From Streptomyces sp. NBC_01571 (GTDB taxonomy: Bacteria > Actinomycetota > Actinomycetes > Streptomycetales > Streptomycetaceae): DNA of 64,000 nt. The stretch covers positions 7,254,001 through 7,318,000 of the forward strand of contig NZ_JAPEPZ010000001.1 of NCBI RefSeq assembly GCF_026339875.1. The letters run 5' to 3'. Shown here in pieces: positions 18,701 through 28,979 of the stretch. The notes beneath the pieces are model-generated. The model was not told the origin of the DNA. It saw only the letters and a program-made list of their open reading frames with translations, and ran no database searches. Made by a program: the position numbers and the translations under genes. Every line of letters begins with the position of its first letter. The stretch's first letter is position 1.

Positions 18701-19692
18701 GGGCTGGCCAGGACGGAGTCCGGCGGCAGCGACAGACCGTCGAGCACGACGACGATGTGCGGCTCGTCGGGGAGCGGGGTGGCGCCCGGATGGAAGCGCG
18801 GACGCCCGGTCAGCCGGGTGGCCAGCAGGTCCTCCAGTTCCCGGGTGTCGGCGCCGATCAGCCGTCGGCTGCCCGCGCCGTCCACCGCGGCGGACGCCTG
18901 CGCGTGCGGCAGCCACTTCGCCCACTCCCAGTGCGGCAGCTCCCCCCGCCCCGCCGCGACCACGATCATCAGGTCCTCGGGGGAGTGCAGTGAGGCCAGC
19001 GAGCCGGTCAGGGCGCGCGCCGAAGCACGGACGGACCGCGGGTCGCCGCTGACCGTCACGTGGTAGAAGGCCCGCAGCGAGACCGCCATCGGCAGGGCGT
19101 CCAGGACGCTGTGGGTGGCGACGAAACGCTGCATGGCCCCTGCCGTCAGCGGCTCCAGCTGGTCGACCGGCCCGGTGTCGGGAGAGACCAGCGGGGTCGC
19201 CAGGGACTGCGGGCCGAGGCCGATGCGCACCTGGGCGAAGTCCTCGTCGCCGGGCCGCCGTTCCCACACCCTGCTGCCCTCGGCGACCAGCGCCCACAGC
19301 TGCTCGGGGGAGGGGTGCTGGTAGTACTGGGCGTCGCGCTGTGCCCGCGCCGTGTCCATCGCGGCCCGCCGGGTCTGCGACAGATAGCTCAGGTAGTCGC
19401 GGCGCATGTCCGCCAACTGCCCCTGGGAGCCGCGGCGGAAGCGGACCACCATCGCGATGGACATGGCCACCGTCGACGCGATCATCACCATGCCCATGAT
19501 CTTCATGAACGGTTGCCCGTTGGTGAAGAAGAAGACCACCGAGCCGCCCATGCCGAGCGTCGGCAGGAGCTGCATGAGGACGCTCTCCTGGTGCCCGCGC
19601 GGGAGTTCCGGCGGTGGCTGCAGGACGACCTCGGCGGTCGGTACTTCGGACGGCAGCGCCCTGGGCGGGCGCTTGACGATGATTTGGCTCAC
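15727..19692 (-). CDS. eccC: Type VII secretion ATPase EccC (fused EccCa-EccCb)
   Basis: The protein has 1321 residues starting at a GTG. Two membrane helices (about 40-57 and 65-83) follow a short cytosolic N-terminus. Three FtsK/SpoIIIE-type ATPase domains come next: P-loop 1 GATGSGKSE near residue 472, P-loop 2 GGPQSGKST near 830 and P-loop 3 GESESGKSN near 1117. Walker B of domain 1 is LVLVIDEF with the catalytic Glu. Domain 2 has FLVIDGW, lacking the acidic follow-up residue; domain 3 has YVVIDDY. The protein drives substrate recognition and export; the last domain of EccC binds the EsxB C-terminal signal in other actinobacteria. Unlike mycobacterial ESX-1, Ca and Cb are one chain. It is convergent with esxA and divergent from eccD. 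Confidence 0.96.
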   Translation of the reverse strand: MSQIIVKRPPRALPSEVPTAEVVLQPPPELPRGHQESVLMQLLPTLGMGGSVVFFFTNGQPFMKIMGMVMIASTVAMSIAMVVRFRRGSQGQLADMRRDYLSYLSQTRRAAMDTARAQRDAQYYQHPSPEQLWALVAEGSRVWERRPGDEDFAQVRIGLGPQSLATPLVSPDTGPVDQLEPLTAGAMQRFVATHSVLDALPMAVSLRAFYHVTVSGDPRSVRASARALTGSLASLHSPEDLMIVVAAGRGELPHWEWAKWLPHAQASAAVDGAGSRRLIGADTRELEDLLATRLTGRPRFHPGATPLPDEPHIVVVLDGLSLPPDSVLASPEGLQGVTVVEVVPGELSGARGDLSIVVQPHALHLESGHGLVYEGTPDVLSYESAEALARQLAPLRMASGGDDDEPLLANLEFTDLLSLGDAASVDTKRTWRPRSLAERLRVPIGVGEDGRPVMLDLKEAAQEGMGPHGLCVGATGSGKSELLRTLVLGLAVTHSSETLNFVLADFKGGATFAGMAQMPHVAAVITNLADDLTLVDRMGDSIRGELNRRQEMLRDAGNYANIHDYEKARAAGAPLQPIPSLVLVIDEFSELLTAKPDFIEMFVQIGRIGRSLGVHLLLASQRLEEGRLRGLETYLSYRVGLRTFSAAESRAALGVPDAYELPNVPGSGFLKFGTDEMVRFKAAYVSGVYRTGPAQAALGGALPVDRRPVLFTAAEVPVQYAAVPQQRPAVTPETDDALADTVLDVIVRRLEAQGPAAHQVWLPPLDSPPSLDGLLPGLAAVPGRGLTQPGYEGAGRLVVPVGLVDKPYEQRRDPLWVDFSGAAGHMQIIGGPQSGKSTLLRSLIASFALTHTPHEVQFYGLDFGGGGLAAVAGLPHVGGVASRLDPEKVRRTVAEVYGVMTRREEYFRSSGISSIAEFRTKRARGEISVTDQPWGDVFLVIDGWGNFRGDYEAAEGVVLDIAARGLGYGIHLVLTASRSMEVRANLKDHLMNRLELRLGDTMDSELDRKVAANVPTGVPGRGQSPQKLHFMGAVPRIDGLTSDTDLADATAALAAEVSRHWQAPGAPEVRLLPREFPAEQLPPGDSFPRRGVAFALDEDNLEPVYVDFEQDPFFLVYGESESGKSNLLRLLIKQLTERYPGDDCKLFVVDNRRSLLDVTPATHLAEYIPMSNAMDHHMAALVDLMQRRTPTAEVTAQQLRERSWWRGPTVYVVIDDYDLVSTSGGNPLSGLTELLPFARDVGVRFIIARSTAGAGRASYEPFMQRMKELGAQGVVLAGDPGEGDILGGVRPRPMPAGRGVFVSRRRGKPLVQTGLVPEGTY

Positions 19693-19993
19693 TGCTCACC
19701 AATTCCCTTGCCGGCCCCAGGGTCTTCCGCCCGCCGCCCCGTGTCAGGCGGGCGGAGGCCGCCGCGCGATCCTACTGACTTCCCGCTGAGGTCACAGGAG
19801 ACGGGTGGGCGGTAAAGTGCCGGATGTTCGCGTGAGCACACGCGAACAGGGTCGGAGAATCAGGGCATTTCGCGCGATGTGGAGGTGTGCGGGGCCCTCG
19901 TTCCGGTCGCACGGGCCGCTTTCCGCCGCCTCGCCGCACGGCCGGCCCGGCGCGCGGAGCAAAGAGACGCAGGACCTTCACACGGCAGACGCA

Positions 19994-20078
19994 GAACCAC
20001 CGCAGTCGCGGAACCGCCGCGGAAGCCGAACCGCCGAAGACCCGGAACCACCGCAGACGCAGGACCATCACTGAGGGG
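19994..20078 (+). repeat. Five-copy 17-bp tandem repeat in the eccD leader
   Basis: Copies of GAACCRCCGCRG-type units begin at 19994, 20011, 20028, 20045 and about 20062, an exact 17-bp period. The array ends in the eccD ribosome site. Because 17 is not a multiple of three, the array is not a coding repeat. The rest of the 19693-20087 interval, the shared eccC/eccD upstream region, shows no other readable element. Operator array, RNA structure or simple expansion are all possible. Confidence 0.7.
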
Positions 20079-20087
20079 GAGCAGCAG

Positions 20088-21602
20088 GTGAGCATGACGG
20101 CCTCCGCGACAACCACCGGAGCCGGCGGGCCGGGCCCGGGAGCCCCCCAGGGGGCGGGCACCGGCCTCGGCTTCTGCCGGGTCACCATCGTCGCGCCCGA
20201 CAGCCGGATCGACGTGGCACTGCCCGACGACATCCCCGTCGCCGACATCTACCCGGAGATCCTGCGGCTCTCCCAGCAGAGCCCCGCCGAGGACGCCCCG
20301 GTCGGCTACCACCTCGTACGCCGCGACGGAACCGTCCTCGACAGCTCGCGCTCCTTCGCCGCCCAGCGGATCCTCGACGGCGAACTCCTCACCCTGCGCC
20401 CCTTCTCCGAGTCGCTGCCGCCCGCCGTCTTCGACGACGTCTCCGAGGCCGTCGCGTCCGCGGTGACCCGCGAACGCAGCCTGTGGAGCGGCGACCTGAC
20501 GCGGGCCGCCGGGCTCGTCGGCGGCGCCGTGCTGCCGACGCTGCTCGCCTTCGTGGCCTGGACCGCCGATCCCCGCCACGACATGCACAGCCTGCCCGGC
20601 ATCCTCGCGGGCGTCACCGGCGTGCTCCTGGTCGTCCTCGCGGCGGTCCGCGCCCGGATCTACGACGACCGCGCCTCCGCGGTCGCGCTCGGGCTCGGCG
20701 CGCTGTCGAACGTGGGCGTCGCGGGCTCCGGGCTGCTCGCCGTCGCGCACGGTGAGGGCATCGGCAAGCTGCAGTTCCTGCTGGCCTGCGCCGCGGTCCT
20801 GGTCGCCTCGGTGATCCTGACGCTGTGCTCGCCGAGCGGGGACGGTCCGTTCGTCGCCTTCGTGTTCGCCTCCGCCATCGGCCTGGTCACCGTGTTCGTG
20901 GCCCTGCTCGTGCACTGGACGCCCACCGAGACCGCCGCGCTCTGCGCACCGGTCGCCGTCGGAGCCCTCGCCTTCCTGCCGGGCATGTCCATGCGCTTCG
21001 CCCGCATCCCGATCGGTTTCGACCCTCCGAACGCCACCCCGCGCAGCGCGTACGGCGCCGAGCCCGCCCCTCCGGAGCCCGTCGACGCCGGCCGCATCGA
21101 GGCACAGACCCGCCGCGGCCACGAACTCCTCGTCGGCCTCGTCGGCGGGTGCGCGCTGCTCGCCGTCGGCGCCTCGGCGGTGCTCGGCTTCTCCGACGAC
21201 CTCTGGGGACAGCTGCTCGCCTTCGCGACCGGCGTCGCCCTCCTGATGCGCGCCCATCTCTTCCGCTACACCGCGCAGGTCGCCCCCGTGCTGGGCGCGG
21301 GCCTCGGCGCCCTCGTCCTGCTCGGCCTCGGCCTGGCACTCCACCCGCCGCACTCCCTGGTGCGCGACGCCCTCGCCGGAGACCGCGCGGACCTGGACAT
21401 CCGTACGATCTGGCTCGTCGCGGCGATCGCGGCGGCGGCCGCGCTGGTCACCGCGCTCGGCCTGATCCTGCCGCGCGGAGGCCTCACCCCGTTCTGGGGC
21501 CGCTTCCTGGAGATCGCCGAGAGCTTCGTGCTGCTCACCCTGATCCCGCTGGCACTCGCGGTCTTCGACGTCTACGGCACGGCCCGCTCGATGACGGGCT
21601 GA
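20088..21602 (+). CDS. eccD: Type VII secretion integral membrane protein EccD
   Basis: This 504-residue protein has an N-terminal ubiquitin-like (YukD-type) domain at about residues 23-110 (FCRVTIVAPDSRIDVALPDDIPVADIYPEIL and DGELLTLRPF). About eleven hydrophobic helices follow to the end. EccD forms the membrane vestibule of the ESX pore. The GTG at 20088 is preceded by GAGGGGGAG at good spacing; an ATG two codons later (20094) is the alternative. It is separated from the rest of the plus-strand genes by the minus-strand eccC, so it needs its own promoter in the 395-bp upstream interval. The gene ends at a bidirectional terminator. Confidence 0.95.
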   Translation: MSMTASATTTGAGGPGPGAPQGAGTGLGFCRVTIVAPDSRIDVALPDDIPVADIYPEILRLSQQSPAEDAPVGYHLVRRDGTVLDSSRSFAAQRILDGELLTLRPFSESLPPAVFDDVSEAVASAVTRERSLWSGDLTRAAGLVGGAVLPTLLAFVAWTADPRHDMHSLPGILAGVTGVLLVVLAAVRARIYDDRASAVALGLGALSNVGVAGSGLLAVAHGEGIGKLQFLLACAAVLVASVILTLCSPSGDGPFVAFVFASAIGLVTVFVALLVHWTPTETAALCAPVAVGALAFLPGMSMRFARIPIGFDPPNATPRSAYGAEPAPPEPVDAGRIEAQTRRGHELLVGLVGGCALLAVGASAVLGFSDDLWGQLLAFATGVALLMRAHLFRYTAQVAPVLGAGLGALVLLGLGLALHPPHSLVRDALAGDRADLDIRTIWLVAAIAAAAALVTALGLILPRGGLTPFWGRFLEIAESFVLLTLIPLALAVFDVYGTARSMTG

Positions 21603-21632
21603 CCGGCCACGCGTCCCCGTCGGCGACGGAAG

Positions 21633-21664
21633 AGGGCGGCCGGCCCAACGGCCGACCGCCCTCC
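21633..21664. terminator. Bidirectional hairpin between eccD and the DUF397 gene
   Basis: A 14-bp stem with one mismatch (21633-21646 with 21651-21664, CAAC loop) lies between the convergent stops at 21602 and 21681. It can serve both strands. Confidence 0.75.
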
Positions 21665-21680
21665 CCGCCGTCCGCTCGGG

Positions 21681-22001
21681 CTACTCCGCCGCGAGGCCGC
21701 CGTTGTGCGGCGCCGGCTCCAGATCGAACTCGCCGTCCCGGGCCCCCAGCACGAAGGCCCGCCACTCCGCCTCCGTGTACCGCAGGACCGTCTCCGGGTC
21801 GAGCGACGAACGCATGGCCACCGCACCCGCGGGCAGATACGCGATCTCGACCCGCTCCTCGTGCTCCTCCGTACCCGGCGCGCTCTGCCACTCGACGTCC
21901 GAGATGTCGAGCGCGTAGAGCTCGTCCCGCTCCCGCTCCTTGCGCGCCCTGACGTCCGCGTCCCTGACGTCGACGTCCCTGTCCGCTGCTGCCTCGGCCA
22001 T
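21681..22001 (-). CDS. DUF397 domain protein
   Basis: The 106-residue protein has an Asp/Arg-rich charged N-terminal half. The C-terminal half matches the DUF397 pattern (VEWQSAPG, VEIAYLPAGAVAMRSS, Trp-containing EAEWRAFVLGARDGEFDL). In streptomycetes DUF397 proteins commonly pair with an adjacent Xre-family regulator and act as small modulators, as in the BldB/WhiJ-type systems. Here no Xre gene is adjacent; the neighbours are eccD and rpsO. The ATG at 22001 has AAGGGG 10 nt upstream; the longer frame to 22157 lacks a ribosome site. Function is unknown; a link to T7SS is only positional. Confidence 0.85.
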   Translation of the reverse strand: MAEAAADRDVDVRDADVRARKERERDELYALDISDVEWQSAPGTEEHEERVEIAYLPAGAVAMRSSLDPETVLRYTEAEWRAFVLGARDGEFDLEPAPHNGGLAAE

Positions 22002-22266
22002 GTTCCGACGGCCCCTTCCCCACGTACGGTTGACCTCTGCCGTCACCCTAGTGGCCGGACCGGCGCCGCCCGTGAGGTTCCGGGACGCGGGCGGACGCAT
22101 CCGGCCAGGCTGGTACGCTGTGTGACGGCCGTTTGTGTACGCACCCCCGGAGCCCATCGCTCTGGAGGCCGCGCCCAGCGGATCCCCGCCTCCCGAGTAA
22201 CGGAAGCTCCCCTGAGATGTGGACCAGGGGCACTCGGTGGCACATCAAAGACTACGAGGAGTACGC

Positions 22267-22554
22267 GTGTCGCTCGACGCCGCTACGAAGAAGCAGCTCA
22301 TCAGTGAGTTCGGTCAGAAGGAGGGCGACACCGGCTCCCCCGAGGTCCAGGTCGCCATGCTCTCGCGCCGCATCTCGGACCTGACCGAGCACCTCAAGAC
22401 CCACAAGCACGACCACCACTCCCGTCGTGGTCTGCTGATCCTGGTCGGTCAGCGCCGCCGGCTGCTGCAGTACCTGGCCAAGAAGGACATCCAGCGCTTC
22501 CGTGCGCTGGTCGACCGCCTGGGCATCCGCCGCGGTGCGGCGGGCGCCAAGTAA
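22267..22554 (+). CDS. rpsO: Ribosomal protein S15
   Basis: Ninety-five residues with the typical S15 sequence ([40 protein letters not shown]). It binds 16S rRNA in the 30S platform. The GTG start has GGAG 6 nt upstream. A weak -10-like TACGCT lies at 22114-22119 without a clear -35. The gene is followed by a terminator that must be partly read through to reach pnp, the arrangement described for S. coelicolor rpsO-pnp. Confidence 0.98.
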   Translation: MSLDAATKKQLISEFGQKEGDTGSPEVQVAMLSRRISDLTEHLKTHKHDHHSRRGLLILVGQRRRLLQYLAKKDIQRFRALVDRLGIRRGAAGAK

Positions 22555-22566
22555 GACGCCGTGAAG

Positions 22567-22600
22567 GGAGCGGTTCCCACCTCTTGGGAGCCGCTCCTTT
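22567..22600 (+). terminator. Terminator or attenuator after rpsO
   Basis: A 13-bp stem with one G-U pair (22567-22579 with 22585-22597) is followed by a T-run. It would end most rpsO transcripts while letting some continue into pnp. Confidence 0.85.
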
Positions 22601-22742
22601 TGCTGTACGTGCCCTGTACGTGCGGAGTGTCACCGACGCTTTGTAGTGTGGTAGCACAAGGACACACGCAGGACACAGCACGTACGACACAGCGTGACGA
22701 CGCCCCACCCGCCGGGTAGGGACCGTCACGACAAACGAACGA

Positions 22743-22849
22743 GGAGAAGCGCACCTCGCCGCCGCCGGTCCTCGGTAGTGGCCCCCGGGAGAATGAGACC
22801 CCGGGTGCTTCGATCGAAGACCGGCCCGCACCAGAAGGAGCGCTTCTCC
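22743..22849 (+). promoter_or_regulatory. Large nested hairpin in the rpsO-pnp interval, probable RNase III site
   Basis: Three nested stems are readable: GGAGAAGCGC (22743-22752) with GCGCTTCTCC (22840-22849); CCGGTC (22765-22770) with GACCGG (22819-22824); and CCCGGG (22784-22789) with CCCGGG (22800-22805). RNase III (AbsB) is known to cleave the intergenic hairpin of the S. coelicolor rpsO-pnp read-through transcript; this structure is the obvious equivalent and lies 57 nt before the pnp start. The remainder of 22555-22905 holds the rpsO terminator and only weak -10-like words (TAGTGT 22644, TAGCAC 22652). Confidence 0.75.
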
Positions 22850-22905
22850 GCCACCGTCCCCCTGCCACACGGGCAGGACGGGACGAAGACGAGGAGAAAA
22901 CGCTA

Positions 22906-25118
22906 GTGGAGAACGAGACCCACTACGCCGAGGCCGTTATCGACAACGGTTCCTTCGGCACCCGCACCATCCGCTTCGAGACGGGCCGCCTGGCCAAGCA
23001 GGCCGCCGGCTCCGCCGTGGCGTACCTGGACGACGACACCATGGTGCTGTCGGCCACCAGCGCTTCCAAGAAGCCCAAGGACCAGCTCGACTTCTTCCCC
23101 CTCACGGTGGACGTCGAGGAGCGGATGTACGCCGCCGGCAAGATCCCCGGCAGCTTCTTCCGCCGTGAGGGCCGGCCCTCCGAGGACGCCGTCCTCACCT
23201 GCCGCCTGATCGACCGCCCGCTGCGCCCGTCCTTCAAGAAGGGCCTGCGCAACGAGATCCAGGTCGTCGCCACGATCATGGCGCTCAACCCCGACCACCT
23301 GTACGACGTCGTGGCGATCAACGCCGCCTCCGCGTCCACCCAGCTGGCCGGTCTGCCCTTCTCCGGCCCGGTCGGCGGCGTCCGCGTCGCGCTGATCAAC
23401 GGCCAGTGGGTCGCGTTCCCGACGCACACCGAGCTCGAGGACGCCGTCTTCGACATGGTCGTCGCCGGTCGCGTCCTGGAGGACGGCGACGTCGCGATCA
23501 TGATGGTCGAGGCCGAGGCCACCGACAAGACGATCCAGCTGGTCAAGGGTGGCGCCGAGGCGCCGACCGAGGAGGTCGTGGCCTCCGGCCTCGACGCCGC
23601 GAAGCCCTTCATCAAGGTCCTGTGCAAGGCGCAGTCGGACCTCGCCGCGAAGGCCGCCAAGCCGACCGCCGAGTTCCCGATCTTCCTCGACTACCAGGAC
23701 GACGTCCTGGAGGCCCTCACCGCCGCGGTCAAGAGCGAGCTCGCCCAGGCGCTCACCATCGCCGGCAAGCAGGACCGCGAGGCCGAGCTGGACCGCGTCA
23801 AGGAGATCGCCGCCGAGAAGCTGCTCCCGCAGTTCGAGGGCCGCGAGAAGGAGATCTCCGCCGCGTACCGCGCGCTGACCAAGAAGCTGGTCCGCGAGCG
23901 CGTCATCAAGGACAAGGTCCGCATCGACGGCCGCGGCGTCACGGACATCCGTACGCTCGCCGCCGAGGTCGAGGCCATCCCGCGCGTGCACGGCTCGGCG
24001 CTGTTCGAGCGTGGCGAGACCCAGATCCTGGGCGTCACCACCCTCAACATGCTCCGCATGGAGCAGCAGCTGGACACCCTCTCCCCGGTGACCCGCAAGC
24101 GCTACATGCACAACTACAACTTCCCGCCGTACTCCGTCGGTGAGACCGGCCGCGTCGGCTCCCCGAAGCGCCGCGAGATCGGCCACGGCGCGCTCGCCGA
24201 GCGCGCGATCGTGCCGGTCCTGCCGACCCGCGAGGAGTTCCCCTACGCGATCCGCCAGGTGTCCGAGGCGCTCGGCTCCAACGGCTCGACGTCCATGGGC
24301 TCCGTCTGCGCCTCCACCATGTCGCTGCTGAACGCCGGTGTGCCGCTCAAGGCCCCCGTCGCCGGTATCGCCATGGGCCTGATCTCCCAGGAGATCGACG
24401 GCCAGACGCACTACGTCGCCCTCACCGACATCCTCGGTGCGGAGGACGCCTTCGGCGACATGGACTTCAAGGTCGCCGGCACCAAGGAGTTCGTCACCGC
24501 CCTCCAGCTCGACACCAAGCTGGACGGCATCCCGGCCTCCGTCCTGGCCGCGGCCCTCAAGCAGGCCCGCGACGCCCGCCTCCACATCCTCGACGTGATG
24601 ATGGAAGCGATCGACACGCCGGACGAGATGTCCCCGAACGCCCCGCGGATCATCACGGTCAAGATCCCCGTGGACAAGATCGGTGAGGTCATCGGCCCCA
24701 AGGGCAAGATGATCAACCAGATCCAGGAGGACACCGGCGCCGAGATCACGATCGAGGACGACGGCACCATCTACATCGGTGCCGCCGACGGCCCGGCCGC
24801 CGAGGCCGCCCGCGCCACGATCAACGGCATCGCCAACCCGACCATGCCGGAGGTCGGCGAGCGCTACCTGGGCACCGTCGTGAAGACGACGACCTTCGGC
24901 GCGTTCGTGTCGCTGCTCCCGGGCAAGGACGGACTGCTGCACATCTCGCAGATCCGCAAGCTCGCCGGCGGCAAGCGCGTGGAGAACGTCGAGGACGTCC
25001 TCGGTGTGGGCCAGAAGGTCCAGGTCGAGATCGCCGAGATCGACTCCCGCGGCAAGCTCTCCCTCATCCCCGTGATCGAGGGCGAAGGCGACGACGACAA
25101 GAAGGACGACACCGACCA

Positions 25119-25122
<4 letters not shown>
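22906..25122 (+). CDS. pnp: Polyribonucleotide nucleotidyltransferase (PNPase / guanosine pentaphosphate synthetase I)
   Basis: The 738-residue protein has the full PNPase plan. Two RNase PH-type domains (about 1-150 and 330-560) are joined by a helical domain, then KH ([20 protein letters not shown]) and S1 ([28 protein letters not shown]) RNA-binding domains, and an acidic tail. It degrades RNA 3' to 5' by phosphorolysis and makes heteropolymeric 3' tails in Streptomyces. The S. antibioticus enzyme was also described as guanosine pentaphosphate synthetase. The GTG start has GAGGAG upstream. Its leader contains the nested hairpin suited to RNase III autoregulation. Its stop overlaps the next gene by 4 bp. 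Confidence 0.98.
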
Positions 25123-27277
<2,155 letters not shown>

Positions 27278-27318
27278 GCCGAGGGACGGGCACGGACGGA
27301 CACGGACACCTGGCAGAC

Positions 27319-27774
27319 ATGCGCGCGAAGATCACCTACGCCGTCACGGCGGCCGTCCTGGTCGTCTATTTCGTCCTGGTCGGCAGCCGCGGCGTGCTGC
27401 TCATCCAGAACGGCACCCTGATCACCGTCACCTTCGGCATCGCGGTGCTGATCCTGCCGGTCATCGGTATCTGGTTCCTCTGGAAGAACACCCAGTTCGT
27501 ACGCAAGGCGAACCGGCTCGCGGCGGAGCTCGACGCCGAGGGCGGACTGCCGGTCGACGAGCTGCGGCGCACCGCGGGCGGCCGCATCGACCGCGACTCG
27601 GCCGACGAGGTCTTCGCCAGGCGCAAGGCCGAGACAGAGGACGCGCCCGACGACTGGCGCAGCTGGTTCCGCCTCGCCGTCGCCTATCACGACGCCAGGG
27701 ACACCCCGCGGGCCCGCAAGGCGATGCAACGGGCGATCGCCCTCCGCGAGGGCAGGCCACCGGCGGAGGCCTGA
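27319..27774 (+). CDS. Small membrane protein with TPR-like C-terminus
   Basis: The 151-residue protein has two hydrophobic helices (about 6-26 and 32-54) followed by a soluble helical tail. The end (WFRLAVAYHDARDTPRARKAMQRAIAL) matches one TPR-type helix pair. It is expected to be inner-membrane anchored with a cytosolic tail. It follows dapB by 41 bp and may be co-transcribed. No specific function recognised. Confidence 0.85.
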   Translation: MRAKITYAVTAAVLVVYFVLVGSRGVLLIQNGTLITVTFGIAVLILPVIGIWFLWKNTQFVRKANRLAAELDAEGGLPVDELRRTAGGRIDRDSADEVFARRKAETEDAPDDWRSWFRLAVAYHDARDTPRARKAMQRAIALREGRPPAEA

Positions 27775-27806
27775 GCCCCGGCGCAGGCCTGGGCCGGGGC
27801 CCGGCA

Positions 27807-28132
27807 GGGGGCTCCGCCCCCAGACCCCCGTTCGGCCTGAAGGGCCTCGTCCTGAATCGCCGGACGGGCTGAGGGTGCGGGCCCGCGCTGGAGATTTAGG
27901 CGTGCGCTGGATGGTCGTGGGCGGGCTGGATATGTCGGCATCTGCCGGAGAGTTCGGCATGGGCTGGATGGTTCCGCACGGGCTGGAGATGCGGTCCCGC
28001 GCCGGTGGGGCGCCCTCGAAGGCTGGCGCCGAGGTCATGCATGTCAGCCCGTCCGGCGTTTGAGGACGAGCCCTTCGGGCGAGCGGGGGGCCAGGGGGCG
28101 CAGCCCCTCGGCGGGGTCTGGGGCGGGGCCCC
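27807..28132. repeat. Imperfect inverted-repeat element with a 19-bp periodic core
   Basis: The left arm (27807-27872) and right arm (28044-28132) are imperfect reverse complements. Outer blocks GGGGCTCCGCCCCCAGACCC and GGGGTCTGGGGCGGGGCCCC and inner blocks CGCCGGACGGGCTGA (27858-27872) and TCAGCCCGTCCGGCG (28044-28058) can be matched. These words are familiar from extragenic regions across Streptomyces chromosomes. The 171-bp core carries CTGGA or CCGGA words at about 27888, 27907, 27925, 27945, 27964 and 27982, a 19-bp period. No transposase is present. The rest of the 27775-28331 gap holds only the terminator at 28278-28310. Confidence 0.75.
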
Positions 28133-28277
28133 AGGGACAGGGTGATAGGGTCTCCCACCGCTAGAGCGAAGCCGAGGTGTCCGAGCCCGCGCCGGGACCC
28201 GCCACCGCGAGAACCCGGGAGTCCGGCCCAGCGATGAGCGCGGAGTTCGGGCGCGGAGGCCCGGGATGACACGACGA

Positions 28278-28310
28278 AGGGGCCGGTCCGCACGACGCGG
28301 ACCGGCCCCT
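28278..28310 (-). terminator. Terminator of the PH-domain-like membrane protein gene
   Basis: A perfect 14-bp stem (28278-28291 with 28297-28310, 5-nt loop) lies just past the minus-strand stop at 28332. Confidence 0.75.
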
Positions 28311-28331
28311 CCGTACGGGTCAGGCCCCGGC

Positions 28332-28889
28332 TCAGCCCAACCGGTACTCGTCGGCCCAGACCTCGACGGCGTCCGCCGCCCGGTCGAAGGCCTCCGTGCG
28401 CGCCAGGAAGTCGGAGTTGTGCGAGGTCAGCAGTGGCGGTACGGCATCGGACGCCCGGTCCCTGCGGACCAGGATCAGCGCCTGCCCCTGCACCGTGCGC
28501 GGCAGCCCGAGCCAGCGCACCGGCTGCTGCACGGTGCGCACGGCGACGACCTGATCCCAGGGCGCGGTACTGGTGGTGAGGAAGCCCACGCGGCGCAGTC
28601 CCCGGGCACTCACCCAGACGCCCATCCGCAGCAGCCGCAAGGCGCCCAGGACGACGATCACGGAGACCAGCAGACAGACCATGGCCGCGGAGCGGCTTCC
28701 GGCGAACGCGGTGATCACGGTGGCCACGAGCACATAGGACGCGAGCAGCAGAATCAGCGCGGCGAACGCCACCCGCCACGGGCCTGGCCGGTAGGGGCGA
28801 CGCCACTGGTCGCGGTCGTCGAACGGCAGGGCGAGATCGTCCGCAGCCTCGTCAAAAGCACGGTCCGCCGTCAGGAAGGGCAGGGGCAC
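28332..28889 (-). CDS. Membrane protein with PH-like domain
   Basis: The 185-residue protein has a charged N-terminus and two membrane helices (about 39-62 and 67-87). A C-terminal segment WVSARGLRRVGFLTTSTAPWDQVVAVR has the look of bacterial PH-like domains that follow a double-helix anchor. The GTG at 28889 is the only plausible start. It lies 90 bp downstream of another minus-strand gene and ends at a clear terminator. No precise function can be given. Confidence 0.85.
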   Translation of the reverse strand: MPLPFLTADRAFDEAADDLALPFDDRDQWRRPYRPGPWRVAFAALILLLASYVLVATVITAFAGSRSAAMVCLLVSVIVVLGALRLLRMGVWVSARGLRRVGFLTTSTAPWDQVVAVRTVQQPVRWLGLPRTVQGQALILVRRDRASDAVPPLLTSHNSDFLARTEAFDRAADAVEVWADEYRLG

Positions 28890-28979
28890 GACTGATCCTC
28901 ACTCAATCCACGCATGGGCTATGCCCGGTGAGGCTATCGAGCCGGGTCCCCGCTCACCACCCTCGGGGGTCCGGAAGAG

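Noticed and set aside
22903..24942. A 679-codon frame antisense to pnp
   Set aside because: pnp is unambiguous; the antisense frame arises from codon bias.
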